Counted from the stretch's first letter, positions 44,611-56,347 are shown. The stretch: DNA of 64,000 nucleotides from Humulus lupulus (GCF_963169125.1 NC_084794.1:90999018-91063017); one strand, 5' to 3'. Numbers and translations: made by a program. Notes: generated from the letters alone by a model not told the origin.

Positions 44611-45366
44611 TGTACGCCTTGATTTTCCCACGGGCTGATTAGCGAGCTGAGCTGCGGCCTAATCATGATTACCTCGTGGATATCCCCAAAACCAGAGCTG
44701 CCGTCATAAGATCATACCTCCTTAGCTCGAGGTAACCCAAGGGTTCGCCAAGATTGCCTAAGAACTGAGTCCGGACTCTGAAGGCCGAAGGTTGAGTTAG
44801 GTATCCAGCTCGTGGTACGAGCTAGATTTGGAGGCTATGACTCTTTGTAAAGTCAACACACGCAAGGTAAACGTGCATATATCAGACATCACGTGTCTGA
44901 TATGCCCCTGACTTCTCGGACATGCAGCAGGAACGTGCGTATTCAGACACCCACAACTGGGTTGGGCCATGCGGCCCATTATCTCCTTACCTATTGATTT
45001 GACCACACTTATGTGTCAGGTTTAGGAATTAATCATGAATGTCACAGAGTTGATACGATAGGTAAGAAGGTCACGGGATGACCTTCTTACCAACTCCCAG
45101 ATGCCTTCTCCTATAAATATGGAGACCCTGGGAGTTAATAAGGGTTGGATTCTCTCTTGTAAGAAATACCCTGTAATCAAATATCCAGTATATAGCAATA
45201 ATACTGACTAGTGGAGTAGAAGGATTTTAACCTTTGAACCACTTAAAAAACGTGTTTTGAGTCACCTTTTCATTTCTAAGATCATATATCTGTTTCGGTT
45301 CAACATTAGCACTAATCCCTTTCTCTTCTTTTCTTAATTACCTGTTGGCGAAGAACCGCGTCAACA
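44611..45366 (+). repeat. 3' LTR of the Tat element, 756 bp
   Basis: Same length as the 5' LTR, beginning TGTACGCCT and ending GCGTCAACA, followed by the TSD AACTT. It carries a TATA box (45112-45119). Confidence 0.95.
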
Positions 45367-45371
45367 AACTT

Positions 45372-45710
45372 AAAAAAGAGTAATCTGTATTTTAATATAA
45401 ATTTTTTTTGGAGGTAACCAAAACGTATATGAAATAATATGCTCTAAAAATAAACATTTTTATGAAAAAGTAATCAATTGGTAACTTATCAGCATTATAA
45501 GTAACCAAAATGTTACTTTTGAAAACCCAGAAAAATAGGAAATTCGGGATTTCAGGAATATTTCTAATTCAGGTATATTGTTTTTAAAATTTGGTATTTT
45601 TTGATAATGTGACAAGGTATTTTTGTAAAAAAAAATTTATAGGTGATTTTTGTAATTGTTTTATGTTATATGTATATAATTGTAAAGATTCCAAAATAAA
45701 AGAGGAAATT
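45372..45710. other. AT-rich non-coding stretch
   Basis: Host flank of the Tat insertion. It contains several GTAACC/GTTAC-type hexamers (45415, 45485, 45500-45520) like those in the palindromic arrays, but no gene. Confidence 0.5.
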
Positions 45711-45715
45711 ACACT

Positions 45716-46302
45716 TGTTGACCCTGATTTTGGCCAACTGACCCGGAGTCAAATTTGCTTGATGTGGACAAATACGTTTAAATGAATGTGATGACAAAAA
45801 CAATAAAGAACACAAGAGTTTATAGTAGTTCGACCCCAGAATCTGGTAACAACCTACGTCCACTTGAATTGTTATTGATATATAATTCAAAGGAGTGATC
45901 AAAGAACTAGGGTTCAATGAGTTTCACCAACCTCTGAAGAACAAGACAATATATCAAATAGAATAACTCTAATCTCAGATAATTCGAAAGCCAAAAGTCC
46001 CCTCCTTGAGCTATCTTTCTCTATTTATAGGCTCGAGGGGGATTGCATTAATTTGTTACAGATATTCTTTCCTAAACGGATACTCAGGAAATCATGGGAG
46101 TCAATCTCGGGATTGACTAAGATCTTTATAAAATTATCATGAGACACGCGGAACCTACGACCATACTGGTCGCAAGTAAACTTCGACTACCTTTTGCTTG
46201 CAATATCTTTACTAGTCGATACCCTAGCAGAACTCCGCCAAGTGTCAGCCACGTGTCCAGAAATCACTTGTCACGTCATCCGTGCCTGTTTTTTGGATAA
46301 CA
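45716..46302 (-). mobile_element. Solo LTR, 587 bp
   Basis: It begins TGTTGACCC and ends GGATAACA, with perfect TSDs ACACT at 45711-45715 and 46303-46307. A minus-strand TATA box CCTATAAATAGAG near 46020-46032 indicates minus orientation. No internal sequence is attached. The superfamily is not assigned. Confidence 0.85.
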
Positions 46303-46307
46303 ACACT

Positions 46308-46745
46308 ATATATGAGATTTATTCTTAAACTTTGAAAAGTATGACAGTTTTTTTTTCTTAAGTTTTTTATGGTATATTTTTTTGTTTACATTTTGATGGG
46401 AGTTTTTTTTTCCATATATTTATAAAATTTTATTTGTATACCATATTTTATCTTTTATACATTTTTAGTAGTTAGTTTTGATATGTTTTGAGATTATTTT
46501 TTATAATTTTAATCTATTTGTATTAATTTTTATCATTCATATTTTATAAAATATATTTTTTACATAATTCTTTGAAGAAAAAAATCTGAGACCTTCATCA
46601 CCATATATTTTATTCCCATTTCTTATTCTTTTCTTCCATTTTTTATCTTCCTCATTCAACATTTTATCTGTAGTAAATGATTACCACTATCAAAATAATT
46701 TTGATTTTTTTTGTGATAGTAATCCTGTGCCACTGTCATTTTTTT
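46308..46745. other. T-rich non-coding stretch
   Basis: Very T-rich, with several poly-T runs, no gene. It forms the left flank of the palindromic array at 46750. Confidence 0.5.
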
Positions 46746-46749
46746 TTTA

Positions 46750-47285
46750 GTAATGTGTGGTAACTGGTTATAATAATAAAAATCAGTTTTATTTTTAAGT
46801 GGTGTTGTAGTAACTAGTTACAGGTATAAAGATAATTTTGATTTTTTCAGTAATGTACCATTATAACAATATCAACTGAATTGTAACTGGTTAAAGCTAG
46901 GTCTGAAAAAAATAGATATAAAAAAAAGAATCAGTTGCGATGGTAACCGGTTACTTAGCGAGACTTTGAAACAAATAGGATCACAAACAAAAAAACGAAA
47001 CTTGTCATAATCGTAACTGGTTACAGATTCAGATCTAAAAAAAAAAGAATCAATCGTCATGGTACCTGTTACTTAGTCAGGTGTGATAACAAAATCAGAT
47101 CTAAACAAACAAATCTAAATTAATCGTTATTGTAACTGGTTACAGCTAGTTCTAAAAAAAATAAGATATGAATAAAAAGAATTATTCGCCATTGTACCCG
47201 GTTACTTAAACAGATCTGGAAAAAAGAAAACCTATAGTTCAGAATAAATTGTGACTGTAACCAGATACAGTTAGGTTTAGAAGTA
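46750..47285 (+). repeat. Degenerate minisatellite with palindromic GTAACYRGTTAC core
   Basis: About nine imperfect units of roughly 60 bases. Cores read GTAACTGGTTA, GTAACTAGTTAC, GTAACCGGTTAC, GTAACTGGTTAC and GTACCCGGTTAC, spaced by CAGATCTGAAAAAAA-like A-rich segments and AGAATCA. The left flank is T-rich and the right flank (47390-47570) is GAAGA/GAGAGA purine-rich, the same arrangement as the array at 16955-17530. Confidence 0.78.
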
Positions 47286-47800
47286 AAAAAATTAAATATG
47301 AAGTGTAAAATTATATTTGAAATGACAAAGCCAAATGTGAAAAAGAAGAACAAGAATAAAGAGAATAAAAATAAAACTAGATACGAAGAAGAAGAAGAAT
47401 TAGAGAGGCGGAGGTACATCGCAATTAGGAGCAAGGGTGGAGGTGCGTCGTTGTCGGGGGCAGGGGTAGTATTGACGACGAAGTGCTTAGATGAGAGAAC
47501 CAAATGGGAGAAGAGAGATGAAGAAATGAGAAAAGAGAGAGACATGTCGTGAAAGAGAGAAATGAGAGAGTGAAAGATTGTTTTGTGTATTTATGATTAT
47601 GGTAATCTATTTTTTATATTATATAGAATTATCATATTTTAAACTTCTTTTTTTAAAAGCTTATCATAATTTGTATAATTATTTTTTTCTCGTAAAGATA
47701 GAAACTATGTTTATTTTTTTCATTTTTATGTAAATTTTTCAAAATAAAAAGAAGATACGAATGATGAAACTTGGGCTCAAAGCCCACTTTAGTGACTGTG
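47286..47800. other. Purine-rich then AT-rich upstream stretch
   Basis: No gene. An A/G-rich region (47330-47570) is followed by AT-rich DNA leading into the RPL24 promoter. An open frame across the purine-rich stretch is low-complexity (KKKNKNKENKNK) and is not called. Confidence 0.5.
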
Positions 47801-47925
47801 ACGGGCCCAACCCAATTAGTTATCTTTCTTTTTCAGTACCTTTTAAACGTCATCGTTTTACCTTAAGAGGGTTCACGCTATATTTCCCGTGTAGTTAAAT
47901 TGTTGCTTCTGAGGATTAGGGTTTC
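47801..47925 (+). promoter_or_regulatory. RPL24 promoter: site II and telo-box motifs
   Basis: GGGCCCAACCCA (47803-47814) carries a TGGGCY/GGCCCA site II element, and TTAGGGTTT (47916-47924) is a telo box in reverse (AAACCCTAA). This pair is the established signature of co-regulated ribosomal protein genes in plants, bound by TCP-type and telo-box-binding factors. The telo box lies about 60 bases upstream of the ATG, within the expected leader. Confidence 0.7.
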
Positions 47926-47982
47926 TCTTTATCAAAGTCGAAGAAGAGGAGCACAAAGCGGCAAACACCAGCTTAAGCCGCC

Positions 47983-49275
47983 ATGGTTCTCAAGTATGTA
48001 TTTCTCCATTTCCATTCGTGATGTTGTTTTTGCTTGTTAAACTTGAACTTGAATGGTTTTTCGGTAATTTTGTGTTATGTTATACGTGTAAAGGTAGGGT
48101 TTTTAAGATTTATGCATTAATGGTGGAACCCAATAGCTCTTATCATTTCACAGTTTTTGGTTCAATTTCTTGTTCACTGTGAGGCTCTTAGATTCTTTTA
48201 CTTCTGGGGTTGTTCTGAAATTGGGATTCTCTATCTTCAGGACCGAGCTCTGCCGTTTCAGTGGTGCAAAGATATACCCAGGTAGGGGTATCAGATTCAT
48301 CCGTTCAGATTCTCAGGTAACGAGGCTTATTATGGTGATTTTGCAGCTGGTATATATTGTGGGTCATTGCATTTTTAATGATATCTAGCTAATATATATT
48401 GATGTTTATGGAATGAAGGTTTTCCTCTTTGCAAATTCAAAATGCAAGAGGTATTTCCACAACCGCCTGAAGCCATCCAAGCTCACCTGGACCGCCATGT
48501 ACCGTAAACAACACAAGAAGGTTACATTTACTTGGAAACTTTTTCTTCTTTGTGTTTTATACAAGTCAAGTTTTTATTGAAAAGTAGAATTCACAATGGG
48601 AGATTTGTCTGTGTTTTGCACTTCAGACTCAAGATTTATGTGTAGTTATTTGTTTTTATTGTTATTGAAACTAAACCAAAATGTGATTTTCGTAGTAGTG
48701 CTCGTTTGGGCATTGGTCAGGTTTGAATAAACTGTCGATTTTTTTATGGCATGGTTTCACAGGACATTGCTGCTGAATCTGTGAGGAAGAAGCGTCGTGC
48801 CACCAAGAAGCCTTACTCTAGGTCCATTGTTGGTGCCACGTTGGAAGTTATTCAGAAGAGGAGGACAGAGAAGCCAGAAGTTCGTGACGCCGCCCGTGAA
48901 GCCGCCCTCCGGTATGCCTCTTTATTTTGAAGTCTGAATATATGACTGGTTTAATCAATTAGTATGCATTGGAGTCCCTTTGATTTGCATAGGGGAAAAC
49001 AATACTAGGCTTGTTTTTGAATTGGAGCTGTATAGAAAGAATTTTCGGCTTGATCAATTTGTTCTGTGTAACTACAGTTTTTTACCGAGTGTGCAACCTT
49101 TTTTGTGATATGTTACAGTGAGATCAAGGAGAGGATCAAGAAGACCAAGGATGAAAAGAAGGCAAAGAAAGCAGAGGTGACCAAGTCACAGAAATCTCAG
49201 GGTAAGGGTAATGTACCCAAGGGTGGTGCTGCTACCAAGGGCCCCAAGCTTGGAGGTGGTGGTGGGAAGCGGTGA
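47983..49275 (+). CDS. RPL24: 60S ribosomal protein L24 (eL24), five exons
   Basis: Structural protein of the cytosolic large ribosomal subunit. Exons: 47983-47993, 48241-48316, 48419-48520, 48763-48911 and 49119-49275 (495 bases, 164 residues). All introns are GT-AG and phases agree. The spliced protein starts [20 protein letters not shown], includes [19 protein letters not shown] and [13 protein letters not shown], then a basic, Lys/Glu-rich C-terminus ending GGGGGKR. The N-terminal half matches the conserved eL24 fold; in many plants the zinc-type Cys residues here (ELCRFSG, SKCKRYF) are partly retained as seen. Length is normal for plant eL24. It starts ATGG in CCGCCATGG, a good plant initiation context. 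The gene appears intact and functional. Its promoter carries site II and telo-box motifs. Confidence 0.97.
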
Positions 49276-50271
49276 TTTCTTCCCAGTTTTCTCAGCCCCT
49301 CTTATTGTTTCTAGCTTAATTAACATTTTGTCATTGTTTTTAAGTTTTTTATTTACGAATGGATGAAGTGGCTATGAAAAGCCAATCACTTTTGTTTTGG
49401 AAATTCCCTGTCTTATGTGAGTTGTTAGAATTATCATTTATTTTACTTGAGCATATAAATGGACCTCCTGATTTAAAGGCCAATAGCTTTGCTTTCAGTT
49501 TCAACTCTAGCCTTCCATAGACTGGGTACAATTTTTTAAGGCTTTATGTGAGTGTGTAATGCCAGGAAGTACATCTTTATGATGTCCCATTATTTTCTCC
49601 TCTGAAAATGAGATTTTGTTTAAGATCCCCAGACCAATTTCCTGACATGCCTGTCTATGAGAGCTGCTCGTGTATTTTGCATTTTAAACCATCTTTAGTT
49701 TTTGTTTTGCCTACAATTTGACAGAATAGTAGGTTAAATAGGCTTGTTTTTTTTTTACTTTGCAAAATGACTTTTTTTGTTGATAATTTATTGCAAAGCA
49801 GCATTTTCAATAGGATGTTGAGTATTTTTCTGATAGGGTGTTGAGTGTGATTGGTATGTAATTTTGTGTAAATGATTAAGAGGGTTATTTTGCAAAATGT
49901 GATTATCATGTTCTCGTATGTTAATAGTTTTAATTCCAATTTTATATATATTAAAACAAGGAAGCTTGCTTTTGTGTTGTATAACTTGTGCAATGAATAG
50001 AAGAGTGGCAAATTGTTATACTATCTCAATTTTGTGCCAAATTTGACATTAAAAAAAAGGGTAAATGTTCACAAGATTTAAATTAACTAAAAAAAATTAA
50101 CAATTCATTTAATATTTATTGATAATATATAAAAAATAATTTTTTTATTTTTATTTTTTATTGTAATAAAAGTTATAATTAATTGTTAATTATTAAATTA
50201 GTGGCAATATATTAAATAAAAAAGTAACATTTATTGTTATATCAAATTTGATCTATGCTATATTTTATGCT
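49276..50271. other. RPL24 3' UTR and intergenic DNA
   Basis: The first ~250 bases are likely RPL24 3' UTR (T-rich). The rest is AT-rich intergenic DNA without a supported gene, ending at the target site of the L1 insertion. Confidence 0.6.
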
Positions 50272-50360
50272 AAATTTAATATAACTTTTTTTTTTATCAA
50301 GAAGAATAAAAACTTCAATAATCAACTGAACAATACACCCTCCAACTCACCAAAAACAAA

Positions 50361-53300
50361 TTACAAGAGTAATCTCAACAAGTAATTTCTCTCAAGTCTA
50401 TTCAAGTTTCTATTTTTCACATTTAGTAATCTATATTTCACTGAATCTCTAATGTCATTCACAATGAGGGAAACCGAATGAGAATAGCCTTCATATATAC
50501 ATCTATTCCTATTAAGCCAGAGATAGTAGATGACTGCTGCAAGAACAACCACATTAATAAAGTGAATCAAACTAGCCCATTTCCTATTCAGCCAATTGAT
50601 CCAACTGCTGAATTCCTTAGGCCATGCAGTCAAGCCCAACCAAATGAAGATCTGATCTACTACTTTACCAAATAAACTGCAGCTGAAAAACAGATGCTCA
50701 TGAGACTCAATACTGATTCCACAAACAGGGCAGTCCAACGAAACCAAATCAAGATGAAACTTGATCAAATTATCTCTTGTGAGAAGTTGAGAATTCACCA
50801 CTTGCCACAACAAAAACCAGTGCTTAGGCAGATTATAAGAGTTCCAGATAGCTTTAAAGTAGTAGCAAACCTGAGTTTGATTTAAGGAACTGTTGTAAAG
50901 AGCTGTAGCCTTGAATTTACCCGAACATCCTGCTGCAGCAATCTCAGAACAAGAAAAGCGAAGCCTCAAGTTACAGAGCTTGCGCCAGTACCAGCTCGTG
51001 TCTGGTTTGAGCTCATAAGACCAGAAAGATACTTCCTTAAGATAGATGGAATTGATCCATTTAACCCACAGTAAGTCACTCTTTTCAGTAATGGCCCAGA
51101 TAAACTTGGCAAGAATAGCCTGGTTCCAAATTGTCCCATTCTTGAACCCAAGACCCCCATAAGATTTTGGGAGACACACCTTGTCCCAAGAAGCTATATG
51201 AACTTTACTCCTGTTACCATTAACACCCCAAAGGAAACCTCTACACAATTTCTCAACCTCCTTAATCACATTGTGAGGGAGCACAAATATGCTCATCCAG
51301 TAGTTGCGGAGACCAAATAATACAGAGTGAATCAACTGCATTCTTCCAGCAAATGATAAGTGTCTACTAGCCCAAGAATGAAGCCTCTGGTTTATTTTCT
51401 TGATGATGATGCCACAGTCTTCAGCTTTCCACATGGTTGGCCTAAGAGGCACTCCCAAATATTGTAAGGGGAAAACACCTTCTGTGAGTTGAAGATAATT
51501 GAGGATAGCACTCTTCTCATATGGATTGACACCACCGAAAAACACATGGGACTTGTCCTTACTGACATGCAAACCAGTAGTCTTACTGAACTCAGAAAGC
51601 ACCTCTTGAATAACTAACACTGATTGTCGAGTGCCTTTACTGAACAAAATTAAATCATCTGCAAAGCAGAGATTTATGAGTTTAAGACTCTTACAGAAAG
51701 GATGAAATCTGAATAAGGTCTGTGAAGCAGCAAGCTGAAGCCTTCTGGTTAGATACTCCTTGATAAGGACAAAGAGTAAAGGAGATAAAGGGTCACCTTG
51801 CCTCAGCCCCTTTTCCCCTTTGAAACTGCCCTGCACCCTCCCATTCATTGTGATAGAATAAGTAGTTGACCGAATACAACTCATAATCATTCTAACAAAT
51901 TTTTCAGGCAAGTTGTAGGCATTGAGCAAATCCTCAAGAAAGTCCCAGTTAACAGTATCATAAGCCTTGCTTATGTCTATTTTGATGGTGCATCTAGGAG
52001 AAATTGTCTTTCTCTTATAGTTCTTTAAAAGATCTTGCAATATCATCACATTGTGGGCTAAGGATCTACCTTTGATGAAGGCTCCTTGATTTAGACTGAC
52101 CAAAGAAGGAAGTACTCCTGCAAGCCTCAAACACATCAGCTTTGAAATGCATTTATAAACTGTAGAACATCAAGCAATAGGACGGTAATCAACAGCTCTT
52201 GAGGGATTATCTTTCTTAGGGATAAGGGATATCATAGTAGAGTGAAATTCAGGTGGCATACTCCTTGAAACAAAGACATCCTGAACAGCCCTGCAAAACT
52301 CAGTCCCTAAAATAGGCCACATTACTTTGAAAAAACCCGAGCCATAACCATCTGGTCCAGGGGATTTCTCATCTGGTATACTGAATAAAACTTCCTTAAT
52401 TTCCTTATTAGAGAAAGGTTTCAGGATAGCCAGCTGCTGCTCCAGACCAAGTCTAGCTCCTTTTCCCATACAATCCATATTAAGCCGCATACTGGTTGGA
52501 TTTTTACTACCCATAAAACCACAAAAGTGGTTAACAAAATGATCAACGACATCAGAAAAGTTATCATTAATGACACCTTGATCAGTAACGAAATAGGCTA
52601 TCCTGTTCTCCACCTTCCTTTTCTTCAAAAAAGCATGAAAAAAAGATGTATTCTCATCCCCTTGTTGAAGCCACTTAATCTTACTCCGTTGTCTCAAAAA
52701 ACTGAAATACATCTTTTCCTTGCTGTGTAAAACTTCAGCAGCAGACTTTTCCCTATCCTGGTAAGTGATATCCCTCGGGTGAGCCTGAGCTTGCTGTCTA
52801 GCAGCAGTGAAGCTGGTTTTGGCCTCAAGGTAAGTTGCCCCCACATCTCCAATAGTAGCCTTATTAAATTTCTTAAGGCTATGTTTCAACCTCATGAGCT
52901 TATAATAGATGCCTTTCAAACCCCTCACAGCCAAAGGCTTCTCCCAACTGGCAGCAACTAACCCCTTGAACTCCGGGTGTTCAGCCCAGAAATTATAGTA
53001 ACGAAACGGCTTAAGACCTATCTTCTCCGAAACAGTGGCAGAAACCACACAAGAACAGTGATCAGATATTGCTTCCCAAGCAAAATGGGCAATGGAATTG
53101 GGAAAATTATCATACCAATCCTCATTGGCAAAAGCATGATCTATTCTAGAATAAATTCTACTAGCACCATCTTGGTTGTTAGACCAAGTAAAATTCGAGC
53201 CCGACCTTCTGAGAGCTTCCACATGAACTTGAGATTGCCAAATAGAAGCATCAGACAAGTCATTCATTGAGATAGGATTCCCCCCAACTCTGTCTTCGCT

Positions 53301-53744
53301 ATTGAAAACAGCATTGAAATCTCCTAGAATCAGCCAAGGCTTCACAGGAAACTTGAGATTCAATAAATCCACCCAAAGAGTTTTCCTCTCATCAATGGTA
53401 TTCAAACCATAAACAAATGTAACACAACATGCTTCTGCCTGACCTGACATTTTCACAAAACAGTGAGCAAACTGGGAAGATTCAGCCAAGACTAACACCT
53501 TAACAAAACTTTTCCTCCAAATAATAAGCAAACGACCTTCGATAGTAAGGCTACTATAGTAATCCCAACTACTGAACTTATTCACCATCATCTCTTTAAT
53601 CTTGTTATCCTTCAACTTGGTTTCAAGCAATGCCCCAACTCCAATTTTATTCAGACTACAAAACTCTAGCACAGAGTTTTGCTTATTCTTGTTATTAACA
53701 CCCCTAACATTCCAACTAGCTATATTATAGTTATCCATCTTCAA
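50361..53744 (-). pseudogene. L1 ORF2 (endonuclease-reverse transcriptase), one nonsense codon
   Basis: ORF2 protein of the LINE. Endonuclease at residues 1 to ~230, with SWNVRG, LLETK, LILGDFNAV and AISDHCS, so its Glu, Asp/Asn and Asp/His catalytic residues are all present. RT follows with SPGPDGYGSGFFKVMW, GLRQGDPLSPLLF and FADDLILF (near 51650-51672). The C-terminal zf-RVT region has LDCPVCG and HEHLFFSC. A single TGA at 52170-52172, at the second Cys position of the usual PIACC block, separates residues 1-524 from the rest. The frame is identical on both sides and would give about 1127 residues. A single base change (TGC or TGT to TGA) accounts for it. Confidence 0.92.
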
Positions 53745-53822
53745 GTAATTGCAAAACCTGAACCCTTTGCCGCAATTGGCACTGATCCTTTCTCCAAACC
53801 AGCCTCTGTTTCCTGCAACACC

Positions 53823-55049
53823 CTAAAAGTATTCCCAGTTTGTATTACAGGTAACATGAGAGCCCTGCCCCTTCGAATGTATAGTTCTTTTCGAAATATG
53901 CCATTCTTTAATTTGGGTAGATTGATCATGATCCTTGTTATTCTGAGTCAAGATTTGGCTAACCTTCCCCTCTTCCACCAAAGGTTCTGGTGCCTGCTCA
54001 TTAGTAACAGCTACAGCCTTAACATATTCTATCTTCTTCCCTTTTTTCTCAGTTTCCCCCTTACGAAAATCAGCCATGCTGTGACCGAACCCCATACAGC
54101 TCTTACACTTCACTGGAAGCCATTCATAATCTATACTTTGCTCCACAAGTTGCCCATGTTCGTTTAGATACTGAATACAGCGAGGAGGAGAATCAGTAAT
54201 GGTCATCTCAACCAATACTCTAGCGAATTGGACTCTAGTGCGATCCCTAGTATATTGATCCACCATAATTGGTTTTCCAATGGTACTAACTAAGGCACTT
54301 AAGCTCTTGTTCCCCCAGTATTGAAGACCAAGGTCGTAGAGACAGATCCACAAAGGTACAGATTGAACCAATTTTAGCGTGTTTAGATCTGTGGACCATA
54401 GCCTGATTTTAACTGGCTTCCGATCAAATTGCAGAACTCCGGACTCCAAGACCTGATCTCTAGTGGCATCATCATTAAATTTCACCATGATCAAACCCAT
54501 AGTCATTCTAGCTACTTGAGCTTTCCCTAGATGTCCCCAAACCCGCTTGATGAAACCTTCAAACACAGCCATGGGTGGATTAGCTCCCAAAACCATACAA
54601 ATAACAGCCGATCTCCAGTTAGCCGCTTGCATCACAACCTCTTCTGGATCCACTTGGGCTATCTTCTTCCCATCCTTAAACAGTGGTTCAGAATAGGATA
54701 ACATTGGGTCTCGCACAAACATGTTCTCTTTAGAAAAGGATTTCCAGTGAGTCTTTGCAGATTCTTGGAAATGACTCTGGTCCATCTCAGAATCGATCTT
54801 TGATTCCACCTCTTTAGCCCAATCTGAAACCTGCTGCTGCTTCGAATCCAATTTCGAACCAGAAAGAAGTTCACAACTGCCATTAGTCTGATTGATTTCC
54901 CTTGAATGTACCACTTCTGCAATTAGAGTCAATCCAGCCGGAGACCCAGTCTCATCCGCTGCATCAATTCCTTCATGAAGATCAATCGTAGAACCCCGTT
55001 CAGGCGTCTGTAAACCTGGCTTTCGAACCACTCTCTTCTTCTTCGCCAT
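53823..55049 (-). CDS. L1 ORF1 protein (DUF4283 plus degenerate zinc knuckle)
   Basis: RNA-binding partner of the L1 ORF2 protein. The start at 55049 (MAKKKRVVRKPGL) lies 30 bases from the element's 5' end; a longer frame begins in the flanking DNA and is not used. About 409 residues. DUF4283 covers about residues 130-290 (NWRSAVICMVLG, LIMVKFNDDATRDQVL). A CCHC zinc knuckle follows at about 310-325: CKSCMGFGHSMADF. Its last Cys is replaced by Phe (TTT at 54068-54066), as if TGT had changed by one base. The rest of the frame is open to a stop at 53823-53825. The frame is intact, but nucleic-acid binding may be impaired. Confidence 0.88.
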   Translation of the reverse strand: MAKKKRVVRKPGLQTPERGSTIDLHEGIDAADETGSPAGLTLIAEVVHSREINQTNGSCELLSGSKLDSKQQQVSDWAKEVESKIDSEMDQSHFQESAKTHWKSFSKENMFVRDPMLSYSEPLFKDGKKIAQVDPEEVVMQAANWRSAVICMVLGANPPMAVFEGFIKRVWGHLGKAQVARMTMGLIMVKFNDDATRDQVLESGVLQFDRKPVKIRLWSTDLNTLKLVQSVPLWICLYDLGLQYWGNKSLSALVSTIGKPIMVDQYTRDRTRVQFARVLVEMTITDSPPRCIQYLNEHGQLVEQSIDYEWLPVKCKSCMGFGHSMADFRKGETEKKGKKIEYVKAVAVTNEQAPEPLVEEGKVSQILTQNNKDHDQSTQIKEWHISKRTIHSKGQGSHVTCNTNWEYF

Positions 55050-55097
55050 GGAAGAGAGAAAACAGGGAAACGCGCGCCAAAATTTAATATAACTTTT

Positions 55098-56347
55098 AAT
55101 ATTTATTAAATTTGACACATTTTTTAAAACAACAATGGAGTGATAATTTTGTTAAAATATGTTAAATATAACAATGTCCTACTTTTTTTACACTCCAACG
55201 AAGATGATCTAGCATTAAGTTAAAAGGACATTCATTTCATACTTTACACAACAACAACAATAATATCTACCATTTTGTTTTCAACACACTAAATAACACG
55301 ATTGGAATGCTTGAAATGCATTTGAGAAGCTCATAACTTAAAACCATTCATATAAATTTCATGAGTGGTGGCAACAAGTGCTGTCCCGGTTTGGAATTGG
55401 TCCCGTTCATATACATACAATGTGATTTTTATACTTGTTAATTAATATTTGTACATGTAAAATAAGATTTAATTTATACATATTAACATAAAATGAAACT
55501 ATTTATAAGCAAGTCCCATTTTTTTTATTAAGTGTCAGAAATGGAGATAAAATGTAATAATGCATACATCGTAACCCAATTCTGGCCTTGACATAAATTG
55601 TGGATTTTGGGCATTAAGTTTAGAAAAGAAATCCCATTACAGGACAGATTTGTATGATTAGTTTTCAACCGGTTCAGAATAAAAGAAAACAAGGGGCTGC
55701 CTTTCATATCATTGTGCTCTTCAAATGCTGAGTGACCATTATAAATAAATGGCAGCATTGTTCTAACCGAGCCCAGATAATATGTACCCAAAGAAACAAA
55801 TAGAAGACATAATTTAATTTTCACTATCCTAAAGTTATTAAATTAAAATGAGGACCTATAAGTGCAAACAAATTCAATTCAAATCCAGATGAATTTCCAA
55901 ATCTAAGTATCAATTTCAACCAATATGTCAACAAAACTTAGTTCTGTTTGGTGTCCAAGCTGAACATTATTGAAATTTATGCGTTAGAATAACATGACTG
56001 TTAATTGCAGTTAGGAGAATGAATACAAAAACATGTTTGGTCCATTTTCACTTATCATTCAAGTTCAAACATCATAATTTACGTTTTGTTTTCTTTTCAT
56101 TGGCACAATCATAAGATAATAATACAAAGGATTCTTAATTTAACGAGGCCACATAATTTATCGGAGAAAAAAATCAAACGTTTTGATACACAATCATTTC
56201 GAGCAAAAAAAATTGCTCCTTTTTGTGGTCAGAACATAGAAAGAAACATTTACAATGATAAACATAATAAGTGGTGTGAAATACATGTATGTACCTGTTT
56301 CATTTGAAACATTTATTCACATATAAATAATTTTCTTTCCAAAGAAA
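55098..56347. other. AT-rich intergenic DNA and F-box 3' flank
   Basis: No gene supported. The stretch next to 56348 is probably 3' UTR of the F-box gene. Small (CAA)n near 55248-55262. Confidence 0.6.

Larger units (their letters stand above)
33126..45366 (+). mobile_element. Tat-lineage Ty3/gypsy retrotransposon, complete ends, 12.2 kb
   Basis: Full-length insertion with two 756-bp LTRs, TSDs AACTT (33121-33125 and 45367-45371), primer site, gag-pol, a tandem-repeat spacer, an antisense gene, a polypurine tract and the 3' LTR. By eye the LTRs differ at about 12 positions (~1.6%) with no length difference, so insertion was recent. The second, archaeal-type RNase H domain and the antisense PF04195-like gene before the 3' LTR are hallmarks of the Tat/Retand group. 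GC content is far above the flanking DNA. Gag-pol is broken in four places and the integrase lacks its catalytic Glu, so this copy cannot be autonomous. Confidence 0.92.
50290..55079 (-). mobile_element. L1 LINE, nearly full length, 4.8 kb
   Basis: Flanked by a perfect 18-base target-site duplication AAATTTAATATAACTTTT (50272-50289 and 55080-55097). On the minus strand it has a 30-base 5' UTR (55079-55050), ORF1, a spacer of about 78 bases, ORF2, a short 3' UTR and a short A-tail (the T-run at 50286-50295, overlapping the duplication). The clean long duplication and near-open frames mark a relatively recent insertion between RPL24 and the F-box gene. Confidence 0.94.

Noticed and set aside
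47298..47552. 84-codon frame upstream of RPL24
   Set aside because: Low-complexity Lys/Asn/Glu sequence from a purine-rich repeat flank; not a credible protein.
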